DNA of 64,000 nucleotides from Futiania mangrovi. GTDB taxonomy: Bacteria > Pseudomonadota > Alphaproteobacteria > Futianiales > Futianiaceae. Under the pieces are notes generated by a model. The model did not search any database. It saw only the letters and a program-made list of their open reading frames with translations, and was not told the origin of the DNA. The translations under genes were made by a program, and so were the position numbers. Below, in pieces: positions 6,464 through 14,389 of the stretch. Numbering within the stretch: position 1 is the first letter of the stretch; every line of letters begins with the position of its first letter. The stretch is from NCBI RefSeq assembly GCF_024158125.1, contig NZ_JAMZFT010000003.1, forward strand, positions 310,001 through 374,000, in the 5' to 3' direction.

Positions 6464-6784
6464 ATGACGCTGCTGTTCGCGATCGCGTTCCTCTCGCTCG
6501 CCATCCTGATCTTCTTCGCAACCCTGATCGGTCTGCGTCATCCCGGGCGTCCTGCCTGGACGGACTCGTTCGGCGTCGCCGAGCTTGCCGCCGTCGCCGC
6601 TGCCGTGCTGTTCGGACTGGCTGCCGGCTTCCTGTTCAAGCACGCCCTCACCGCCCCGGGCGTACTGGCACGGGCGGAAGATGCCGCGGTGATCCTGGCC
6701 GGGGCCGGCGCGATCGCGCTGGGCTGGCGCATCGCCAGCCGGCGGATCGCGGCAATGACGGCACCGGCCGGCGCGCACGGCTGA
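6464..6784 (+). CDS. small inner-membrane protein, unknown function
   Basis: 106 aa with three predicted membrane helices by inspection: the N-terminal segment LLFAIAFLSLAILIFFATLI, a second around 40-62 (VAELAAVAAAVLFGLAAGF) and a third around 75-92 (VILAGAGAIALGWRI). No recognisable family motif. GAAGG lies about 10 nt before the ATG. It sits between moaB and the LysE-type exporter, 40 nt upstream of the latter, and may be co-transcribed with it. The 171 nt before it hold no feature I can support. Confidence 0.6.
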   Translation: MTLLFAIAFLSLAILIFFATLIGLRHPGRPAWTDSFGVAELAAVAAAVLFGLAAGFLFKHALTAPGVLARAEDAAVILAGAGAIALGWRIASRRIAAMTAPAGAHG

Positions 6785-6824
6785 CCGGTATCGGGCGCAC
6801 TTGATTGCGCACGTAGGGCGCGGG

Positions 6825-7460
6825 ATGCTGCGCCCCATGTTCGACACGGCCACCCTGCTCGTCTTTTCCGGCGCCTCTCTGGCCCTGGCTGTCACGCCGG
6901 GGCCGGACATGGCGTTCTGCCTCGCCGCAGGGGCGCGTGCGGGCGTCACGGGCGCGGTCGTCGCGGCCCTGGGCCTGGTGGTCGGTCTTGCGATCCATTC
7001 GGCAGCGGCAGCCGCCGGATTGGCGGCGCTGCTTGCGGCGACACCGCTCGGCCTCGACGCCGTGCGATGGGTGGGCGCGGCCTATCTGGTCTGGATCGCG
7101 ATCCACGCATGGAACACGCCGGTGCGGCTCGAACCCGCGCCCGGCGCGCGGCGCGAGTTGGGCTTGCTGTTCGTGCGCGCGCTGCTCACGAACCTGATGA
7201 ACCCGAAGATCATCATGTTCTTCTTGGCCTTCCTGCCGCAGTTCGCGAACCCTGCGAAGGGGCCGGTGTGGCTGCAGATGCTGCTGCTGGGCTTGCTGTT
7301 CGCGGCGATCGGCATCTGGATCAATGTCGCGGTGGGGGCGAGCGCGGGCGCGGTACGCCGCCTGTTTGCGCGCAATCCGAAGGCGGGGCTGCTGCTCGCG
7401 CGCGGAACGTCCGTCATCTTCCTGGGACTTGCGGCGCGTCTGGCGCTCAGCCGGCTCTGA
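6825..7460 (+). CDS. LysE/RhtB-family amino-acid exporter
   Basis: Inner-membrane exporter of amino acids or related metabolites. The family signature TPGPDM lies near the N-terminus, and five to six hydrophobic helices fill the 211 residues, with the conserved LLTNLMNPKIIMFFLAFLPQF segment in two parts (LLTNLMNPK and IIMFFLAFLPQF). The ATG at 6825 has an AGGGCG about 7 nt upstream; an ATG at 6837 and a TTG at 6801 are alternatives. The substrate cannot be read from sequence. It converges with the glycosyltransferase pair, with 12 nt between the stops. Confidence 0.85.
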   Translation: MLRPMFDTATLLVFSGASLALAVTPGPDMAFCLAAGARAGVTGAVVAALGLVVGLAIHSAAAAAGLAALLAATPLGLDAVRWVGAAYLVWIAIHAWNTPVRLEPAPGARRELGLLFVRALLTNLMNPKIIMFFLAFLPQFANPAKGPVWLQMLLLGLLFAAIGIWINVAVGASAGAVRRLFARNPKAGLLLARGTSVIFLGLAARLALSRL

Positions 7461-7472
7461 GCGGACCCGCGT

Positions 7473-8108
7473 TCAGGGAGCGATACGCCCGCCCGCACGG
7501 GTGAATGCCAGCCAGTCCGCCCCCTCGTCGATGTCGGTGAGAACCGGCAGATACGCCGCACGCGCCCCGTCCGGCAGATTGGCGAGCGTGTCGGCAAGCG
7601 CATGCGGCCCCGACCAACGGACGCCTTGGAAGAGCGTGAGCGTCCGCGGCCGGCACCGTTGCCCAACCATCCAGTAGCCGCCGTCTCCGGAGGGACCTAC
7701 CGCGACTTCCGCCCGGCCCAACGCCCGGAACGCCGCCGCAACGTGATGCCGCCGGATGCCGGGAATGTCGGTCCCCACGATCACGACCGGCCCCTGTCCA
7801 GCCAAGGAAAAGGCCCGCTGCATCCGGTGGCCGAGATCGCCCTGGCCCTGCCGCACATGGCGGGCGTCGAGCCCCGGCAGCCCGCGCACCGCCGCGCCGT
7901 CGGGCGTGACCGCAACCAGCGTGCGCCAGCGCCCCGGCGCGCTGAGCCGCTGCACGCTCGCCAGCGTCATCAGGCGCGACAGCATCGCGGCGCGCGCGTA
8001 CCCGACATGGCGGGCGAGGCGCGTCTTGGCGCGCCCGGCCACGGCGGCGCGCGCGAAGATCACCAGCGTTCCGGCACCCGCCTGCCTCACGCCCCGCGCC
8101 TCACGCAT
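7473..8108 (-). CDS. TIGR04282-type glycosyltransferase (CofC-like fold)
   Basis: 211 aa. Resembles the rSAM/selenodomain-associated transferase 1 family (TIGR04282, DUF2064): LVIFARAAVAGRAKTRLA at the N-terminus is the nucleotide-binding P-loop-like segment, VVIVGTDIPGI is the metal-binding region, and GPSGDGGYWMVG is a family hallmark. The family is annotated in arsenosugar synthesis alongside TIGR04283, mainly from gene neighbourhood. Its start overlaps the end of the TIGR04283-type gene by 8 nt, so the two are translationally coupled. No arsenosugar radical SAM enzyme (ArsS) is visible nearby. Confidence 0.83.
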   Translation of the reverse strand: MREARGVRQAGAGTLVIFARAAVAGRAKTRLARHVGYARAAMLSRLMTLASVQRLSAPGRWRTLVAVTPDGAAVRGLPGLDARHVRQGQGDLGHRMQRAFSLAGQGPVVIVGTDIPGIRRHHVAAAFRALGRAEVAVGPSGDGGYWMVGQRCRPRTLTLFQGVRWSGPHALADTLANLPDGARAAYLPVLTDIDEGADWLAFTRAGGRIAP

Positions 8109-8781
8109 AAAGCCGGGCGATGCGCTGCGGCGACATACCCGCGAAATAGAGGCCGAGACACATCAGGTTGCGCGCGGGCCGCTTCAGATAACCGTCGCGG
8201 TCATAGCGCGTTGCACTCGTCACCGCGCGCACCGGCAACATGCTCAGGCGGCCGCGTCCGATCCTGCGGACGAATTCGACATCCTCCATGAGCGGGAGTT
8301 CCGCGAAGCCGCCCAGCCGGTCGTAAAGCCGGCGCGAGACGAGCAGCCCCTGGTCGCCATAAGGCAGGCCGAAGAGCGAGCAGCGCAGCCGCACCATGGC
8401 CTCGAGCGCACGCGGCCGCCACCCCTCGGCATCGAGCGCAAACCGGAACGCCGCGGCACGCTCATGCGCGCCAGGATGCGCCAGGAAGCGGTCGGCCTCC
8501 CCGATCCAGCCGGGGGTGAGCACCGTGTCGGCGTGCAGGAAGAGGAGCCAGTCGCTGCGCGCAACCGCCGCCCCTGCCCTCAGCTGCGGCCCGCGTCCGC
8601 GCGGCGCGGCAATCCACTGGCAGCCGGCGGCGTCCGCGATCTCTTCCGTCCGGTCGGCAGAGCCGCCATCGGCCACGATGACCTCCCGCACCAGCCCTTC
8701 GACCGCGCCCGGCACAAGCGCGGCCAGAACGGGCGCCAGCGTGGCTTCGGCGTTCAGCGTGGGGATGACGATACTGAGCAT
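8101..8781 (-). CDS. TIGR04283-type family 2 glycosyltransferase
   Basis: 226 aa GT-A glycosyltransferase: LSIVIPTLNAEATL at the start, VIVADGGSADRTEEIA as the nucleotide-sugar motif, and LLFLHADTVLTPGW with the DxD-like metal site (HAD). LMEDVEFVRRIGR is the expected acceptor-side acidic motif. Matches rSAM/selenodomain-associated transferase 2 (TIGR04283). First gene of a two-gene minus-strand operon, divergent from the radical SAM gene across a 127-nt region holding an SOS-like box. The true acceptor is unknown. Confidence 0.85.
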   Translation of the reverse strand: MLSIVIPTLNAEATLAPVLAALVPGAVEGLVREVIVADGGSADRTEEIADAAGCQWIAAPRGRGPQLRAGAAVARSDWLLFLHADTVLTPGWIGEADRFLAHPGAHERAAAFRFALDAEGWRPRALEAMVRLRCSLFGLPYGDQGLLVSRRLYDRLGGFAELPLMEDVEFVRRIGRGRLSMLPVRAVTSATRYDRDGYLKRPARNLMCLGLYFAGMSPQRIARLYA

Positions 8782-8850
8782 TGCCCCGCGATCATACGGA
8801 CTTGCATGGGCTTGTCACCTCCCGCCTTCCGCCAGGGCACACCCCAGAAT

Positions 8851-8865
8851 GTTCTTGTCTTGTTC
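8851..8865 (+). promoter_or_regulatory. LexA-type SOS box (GTTC-N7-GTTC)
   Basis: GTTC, seven bases (TTGTCTT), GTTC: the direct-repeat operator known for alphaproteobacterial LexA. It lies in the intergenic region 43 nt before the radical SAM start and 69 nt from the divergent glycosyltransferase start. By chance the pattern is expected about twice per 64 kb on both strands, but rarely inside the small intergenic fraction. Confidence 0.5.
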
Positions 8866-8908
8866 CCATCTGGCGGTTAGCGTCAACCGGCGGAGAGGAG
8901 ACGGCGGA

Positions 8909-10027
8909 ATGACCATCGAGGAGGACACAAGGATAATCGACGGCAGTGTGCGGGTGGGGCAACGGCTGCGCCACGGGCGGGGCGCGCTGTCGAACGCGGC
9001 CAGCCGCTACGAGCCCGGGCGGGTGCGGGTGGACGACGGCTGGGGCGTCGATCCGGACGACGACCTGCCGCCGCTCAAGACAAGCGTCACGGCCGATGCG
9101 AGCCGCACGATCATCACCCGCAACCAGTCGCCCGATATCTCCTTCGACCGGAGCATCAACCCCTATCGCGGGTGCGAGCATGGGTGCGTCTATTGCTTCG
9201 CACGGCCCACGCACGCCTGGCTCGGCCTGTCGCCGGGCCTCGATTTCGAGACGCGGCTTTTCGCCAAGCCCCGCGCGGCGGAGTTGCTGGAGGCGGAATT
9301 GCGTAGCGCCTCCTACGCCCCGCGCGTCATCGCCATCGGCACCAACACCGACCCCTACCAGCCGGTCGAACGGACGCTGCGCGTCACCCGCTCGATCCTC
9401 GAGGTGCTCGACCGCTTCAACCATCCGGTCGGCATCACGACGAAGGGCGCGCGCGTCGTGCGCGACATCGACATCCTGGGGCCGATGGCAGCGCGGCGGC
9501 TGGCCAAGGTCGCGATCTCGGTGACCACGCTCGATGCGAAACTCGCCCGCGCGATGGAGCCGCGCGCACCGGCGCCGGAAAAGCGCCTCGCCGCGATCCG
9601 CGACCTCAGCGCCGCCGGTATCCCGGTCGCCGTGATGGTCGCCCCGCTCATCCCCGGCCTCACCGACCACGAGATCGAGCCGATCCTCGAACGCGCGGCC
9701 GACGCGGGCGCGACGCAGGCGGGATATGTTCTGCTGCGGCTGCCGCTCGAACTGAAGGAGGTGGTGGCGGAGTGGCTGCGCGACCATTGCCCCGACCGCG
9801 CGGACCGGGTGTTGAACCTGCTGCGCGGCATGCGCGGTGGCAAGGAGTACGACGCGCGCTGGGGCCTGCGGCAGACCGGCACCGGCGCCTACGCCCGCTT
9901 CATCGCAGACCGGTTCCGCGTGGCCCGAACGCGCTTTGGCCTCGACCGGCGCTCATGGTCCCATGATATGAGCCTGTTCCGCCCGCCGCCGCGCGCGGGC
10001 GACCAGTTGAGCCTGCTCGATCCCTGA
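8909..10027 (+). CDS. PA0069-family radical SAM protein
   Basis: 372 aa. Radical SAM enzyme with the cluster motif CEHGCVYC (C89, C93, C96) in the RSINPYRGCEHGCVYCFARP context typical of the PA0069 family, which is related to spore photoproduct lyase and often annotated SplB-like. AIGTNTDPYQPVE and GITTKGARVVRDIDIL follow as expected. Substrate is unknown. The ATG at 8909 has GGAGAGGAG upstream (8892-8900); the frame is open further upstream but without family sequence. A LexA-type box just upstream suggests induction by DNA damage, which would fit a repair role. rnhB follows 19 nt downstream. Confidence 0.87.
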   Translation: MTIEEDTRIIDGSVRVGQRLRHGRGALSNAASRYEPGRVRVDDGWGVDPDDDLPPLKTSVTADASRTIITRNQSPDISFDRSINPYRGCEHGCVYCFARPTHAWLGLSPGLDFETRLFAKPRAAELLEAELRSASYAPRVIAIGTNTDPYQPVERTLRVTRSILEVLDRFNHPVGITTKGARVVRDIDILGPMAARRLAKVAISVTTLDAKLARAMEPRAPAPEKRLAAIRDLSAAGIPVAVMVAPLIPGLTDHEIEPILERAADAGATQAGYVLLRLPLELKEVVAEWLRDHCPDRADRVLNLLRGMRGGKEYDARWGLRQTGTGAYARFIADRFRVARTRFGLDRRSWSHDMSLFRPPPRAGDQLSLLDP

Positions 10028-10046
10028 GGCACGAGGACACGCGCCC

Positions 10047-10670
10047 ATGACCGCCGACGCTGCCCCGCCCCGACCCCCGCGCACCGCAGGCCTCGACGAG
10101 GCGGGACGCGGGCCCTGGGCCGGGCCGGTGATCGCGGCGGCGGTGGTCTTTCCCCATGTGGATGTGCGCGACCGCTTGCTCGACGCAGGGCTGACGGATT
10201 CGAAGGCGCTACGGCCCGAAGCGCGGAAGCGGCTCTGTACGCTGATCCTCGCGCACGCCGAGGTGGGCGTCGGCGGCGCGACGGTGGCGGAGATCGACAG
10301 CGTCAACATCCTGCAGGCCAGCCTGCGGGCCATGGCGCGCGCCCTGACGGCGCTGCCGTGTCCGCCCGCGCACGCTCTCGTCGACGGCAACCGCTGCCCC
10401 GATCTGCCCTGCCCGGCGGAGGCCATCGTGAAGGGCGATCTGAGCGTTCCGGAGATCATGGCGGCCTCGGTCGTGGCCAAGGTGACACGGGACCGGATCA
10501 TGGCGCGGGCGGCGAATCGCTACCCCGGTTTCGGCTTCGAAACGAATCAGGGATACGGCACCGCGGCCCACCAGGAGGGGCTCGCCCGCCTCGGCCCCAC
10601 CCCACTCCATAGGCGTTCCTTTGCCCCCGTCCACAAGATATTGATTGAACTTGGCCTCATAACCCTTTGA
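10047..10670 (+). CDS. rnhB: ribonuclease HII
   Basis: Endonuclease that cuts RNA in RNA-DNA hybrids, including single ribonucleotides, in the cytoplasm. 207 aa with the catalytic opening GLDEAGRGPWAGPV (Asp17-Glu18), TDSKAL, the third acid in LVDGNRCPD, and ASVVAKVTRDRIM; all catalytic acids are present. The end TPLHRRSF is family-typical. It follows the radical SAM gene by 19 nt and precedes ccrM, an order I recall from Rhizobiales. Confidence 0.96.
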   Translation: MTADAAPPRPPRTAGLDEAGRGPWAGPVIAAAVVFPHVDVRDRLLDAGLTDSKALRPEARKRLCTLILAHAEVGVGGATVAEIDSVNILQASLRAMARALTALPCPPAHALVDGNRCPDLPCPAEAIVKGDLSVPEIMAASVVAKVTRDRIMARAANRYPGFGFETNQGYGTAAHQEGLARLGPTPLHRRSFAPVHKILIELGLITL

Positions 10671-10713
10671 TTCAGTTAATTTATTGACCTGCACCTAAAG
10701 CGCCGCCCTAATT
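10669..10713 (+). promoter_or_regulatory. putative ccrM promoter with GANTC site
   Basis: TTGACC (10684-10689), an 18-nt spacer and CTAATT (10708-10713), 37 nt before the ccrM ATG. A GATTC site (GANTC, the methyltransferase's own target) lies at 10669-10673, just upstream of the -35 and overlapping the rnhB stop. In Caulobacter, GANTC methylation in the ccrM promoter affects its expression. The -10 is weak. Confidence 0.35.
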
Positions 10714-10726
10714 GCAGCAGGGGTAA

Positions 10727-11866
<1,140 letters not shown>

Positions 11867-11869
11867 GAC

Positions 11870-12976
11870 CTACCCCGCCTCGTCCAGCGCGAGGCGGGCC
11901 ACCTTTCGCATGACGGTCGGGAGGGCGAGTGCGCCGAAGTCCCGGGGATGCGCCCAGAACGCCCCCTCCGGTAGCCGCGCCCCTGCAGCGCAGCGGGGGC
12001 GCGCGACGGCAAGTTCCAATGCGAAATGCGTGAAGACGTGAGCGACGCGGCCGGGCACCAGCACCCAGCCGCCGGCGGCGTCGACCGGCGCGTGAGCGCG
12101 TGCGGCCTGCAGCCCCGGCATCTCGTCGCCCCAGGGCGTCGAGGGAAACTCGACCATGCCGCCGAGCAGCCCCTCGTCGGGCCGGCGGCGGACGAGGACG
12201 GCGCCGTCCGCCCGCGTCACCCAGAAGGCGATCCCGAATCGCCGGGGCTTCGCAGCCTTGGGGGCCTTGCGCGGTAGGTCGGCGGCAATCCCGCGCGCGG
12301 CGGCGGCGCACCCCTCGCGCAAGGGACAGAGGACACAGGCAGGCGCACGCGGCGTGCAGACTGTCGCGCCGAGATCCATGAGCGCCTGCGCGATGTCGCC
12401 CGGGTCCTCGCCTCCCTCGAAGGCGTCGGCGAGACGCGCAAGCTCCGGCTTGGCGGCGGGCAGCGGCGTCTCCACGGCATGAAGCCTGGCCATCACCCGC
12501 TCCACATTGCCGTCCATGGGCACGACCGGCCGGTCGAAGGCGATGGCCGCGACGGCGCGCGCCGTGTAGGGCCCGATGCCGGGCAATGCCTGCAAGCCCT
12601 CGACCGTGTCGGGAAAGCGCCCGCCGTGGTCGCGCGCGACAACCTCGGCACAGGCATGGAGATTACGGGCGCGCGCGTAGTAGCCGAGCCCCGCCCACGC
12701 CGCGAGCACATCGTCGCGGGGTGCTGCCGCCAGCGCCCCGACCGTCGGCCAGCGCGCGGTGAACGTATCGAAATAGCCCTTCACGGCCTGCACGGTCGTC
12801 TGTTGCAGCATGATCTCCGACAGCCAGACGCGGTAGGGATCGGCCCGCACGCCCGCCGCGCGCGCCCCCGGCGAGACCCGCCACGGCAAGTCGCGGGCCT
12901 GCGCACGGTACCATGCGAGCAGCGCCGAACGCCGCTGCGCCGCCGTGTTCTCTCCCCTCCCGCTGCGTCCTGCCAT
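11870..12976 (-). CDS. mutY: A/G-specific adenine glycosylase
   Basis: Removes adenine mispaired with 8-oxoguanine. 368 aa. Catalytic Glu54 in SEIMLQQTTV, helix-hairpin-helix LPGIGPYTARAV (131-142), catalytic Asp155 in VPMDGN, and the 4Fe-4S loop with C-x6-C-x2-C-x5-C spacing (CTPRAPACVLCPLREGC, about 208-224). A C-terminal MutT-like domain recognises 8-oxoG (VLVRRRPDEGLLGGMVEFP). Everything needed is present. The ATG at 12976 gives the family N-terminus; the frame stays open upstream without conserved sequence. Divergent from the DUF721 gene. Confidence 0.95.
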   Translation of the reverse strand: MAGRSGRGENTAAQRRSALLAWYRAQARDLPWRVSPGARAAGVRADPYRVWLSEIMLQQTTVQAVKGYFDTFTARWPTVGALAAAPRDDVLAAWAGLGYYARARNLHACAEVVARDHGGRFPDTVEGLQALPGIGPYTARAVAAIAFDRPVVPMDGNVERVMARLHAVETPLPAAKPELARLADAFEGGEDPGDIAQALMDLGATVCTPRAPACVLCPLREGCAAAARGIAADLPRKAPKAAKPRRFGIAFWVTRADGAVLVRRRPDEGLLGGMVEFPSTPWGDEMPGLQAARAHAPVDAAGGWVLVPGRVAHVFTHFALELAVARPRCAAGARLPEGAFWAHPRDFGALALPTVMRKVARLALDEAG

Positions 12977-13050
12977 TGCGCTGACCCGCTTGCCGCCACA
13001 TTCTCTTGCGAGAGAGATCAGATAGGGCATTGGCAGGCAAACGGGAAACC

Positions 13051-13632
13051 ATGGGCCGGAGGGCACCCGGACAGGCGCAGGGCAAGGGCGGCGCAGGCGG
13101 CAAGGCCGGCGCGCAGGACGATCTCTTTGCCAAGGTTGCGCCCGATGCGGAACGGACCGCCAAGGGCTTCCAGCCGGCTGCACGATCCGGCTCAAAGGTC
13201 GCATCCAAATCATTCAGAAAAAACGGTTTTCTGGAAGCGCGCCTGATCACGCGCTGGGCCGAGATCGTGGGCGAGGACATCGCGCGGGCAACCCTCCCGC
13301 AGCACTTCCGCCGGTCGGACGACGGCGGCACGCTGACCGTGCGGGCGTCGGGAGCGGCCGCCCTCGAACTGCAGCACTACACCCCGCAGATCCTCGACCG
13401 GATCGCCGCCTATTTCGGCTACCGCGCGGTGACGCGGCTGAAACTCGTGCAAGGCCCCCTGCCCCCGCGGCGCCCGCGCGGCCGGGTCCGGCGGGTCATC
13501 CTGCCGCCGGAGGAGGCCGCGAGCCTCGATGCGCTGACGGCGCCCTTGGCCGACGAAAAGCTGCGCGCCGCACTCCAGCACCTCGGCCGCGGCGTCATCG
13601 GGCGGCGTTTATCCACAGAAAAGCGCCGCTGA
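13051..13632 (+). CDS. DUF721 (DciA-like) protein
   Basis: 193 aa. Contains the DUF721 fold (about residues 55-135: RLITRWAEIVGEDIARATLPQ in the first part, then a basic strand-rich part). Family members include DciA, the helicase loader of bacteria lacking DnaC; many alphaproteobacterial copies are longer and uncharacterised. The N-terminus is low-complexity Gly/Ala/Lys, and the C-terminal 60 residues are basic and Pro/Arg-rich, suggesting nucleic-acid contact. The start is chosen at the ATG 13051; a TTG at 13006 would add 15 residues. Between divergent mutY and the dsbA-like gene, as in many Rhizobiales. Confidence 0.82.
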   Translation: MGRRAPGQAQGKGGAGGKAGAQDDLFAKVAPDAERTAKGFQPAARSGSKVASKSFRKNGFLEARLITRWAEIVGEDIARATLPQHFRRSDDGGTLTVRASGAAALELQHYTPQILDRIAAYFGYRAVTRLKLVQGPLPPRRPRGRVRRVILPPEEAASLDALTAPLADEKLRAALQHLGRGVIGRRLSTEKRR

Positions 13633-13695
13633 CCGCGACGGAGCGGCACCTCATCCACAGTTTCAACGCCAAGAAGCATCTAGCAGGAGATCGCC

Positions 13696-14376
13696 ATGCG
13701 TGCCAAACTCCCCACCACATATGGTAGGACCGAAGGGGCCATGACACAGGATCGCCGACAATTCCTGATCCGCATGGGGCTGGGGGCAAGCGCGCTCGCG
13801 GCGGCGGGCACGCTGCTTGCGCATCGCGCGCACGGCGCCTCCGCAATGCTGGACGATCTCGTGCTGGGTCAGGCGGACGCCCCGGTCGAGGTGATCGAGT
13901 ACGCCTCGCTCACCTGCTCGCACTGCGCGAACTTCCACAACACGACCTATGAGGCGTTCAAGGAACGCTATGTGAAGACCGGCAAGGTGCGGTTCGTCTA
14001 CCGCGACTTCCCGTTCGACGCGGGCGGGCTGCGCGCGGCGATGCTCGCGCGCTGCGGCGGGCCAGCGAAGCGGGAAAGCTTCCTCAAGGTCCTGTTCGCC
14101 CAGCAGAAGGTGTGGACGCAAGCCTCGACCATCGCGGAACTCGATGCCAACCTCCTGAAGATCGCACGCCTCGGCGGCATCAGCGAGGCGGAGTTCACGG
14201 CCTGCATGGCCGACAAGATGCTGGAGGAGGCAGTCCTCAAGGAACGCCTCGGCGGCGAGCAGGAGTTCGGCGTGTCCTCCACCCCGACCTTCATCATCGA
14301 CGGCAAGAAGTACGCTGGCGACCGGCCCATCGAGGAGATGGCGAAGCTGATCGACCCGCTGCTGCCGGACAGCTGA
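13696..14376 (+). CDS. DsbA-family thiol oxidoreductase with Tat-like signal
   Basis: Periplasmic thioredoxin-fold protein, probably making or isomerising disulfides. 226 aa. Residues 19-28 (DRRQFLIRMG) form a twin-arginine motif before a hydrophobic stretch (GLGASALAAAGTLLA) and an AHGASA cleavage region. The active site is CSHC (74-77) in EYASLTCSHCANFH, and SSTPTFIIDGKKYAG holds the cis-Pro loop. The ATG at 13696 has AGCAGGAG (13682-13689) ideally placed; an internal ATG at 13741 would still leave the Tat motif at the very N-terminus. smc starts 13 nt after the stop. Confidence 0.88.
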   Translation: MRAKLPTTYGRTEGAMTQDRRQFLIRMGLGASALAAAGTLLAHRAHGASAMLDDLVLGQADAPVEVIEYASLTCSHCANFHNTTYEAFKERYVKTGKVRFVYRDFPFDAGGLRAAMLARCGGPAKRESFLKVLFAQQKVWTQASTIAELDANLLKIARLGGISEAEFTACMADKMLEEAVLKERLGGEQEFGVSSTPTFIIDGKKYAGDRPIEEMAKLIDPLLPDS

Positions 14377-14389
14377 TCGGGGGCGCCGC

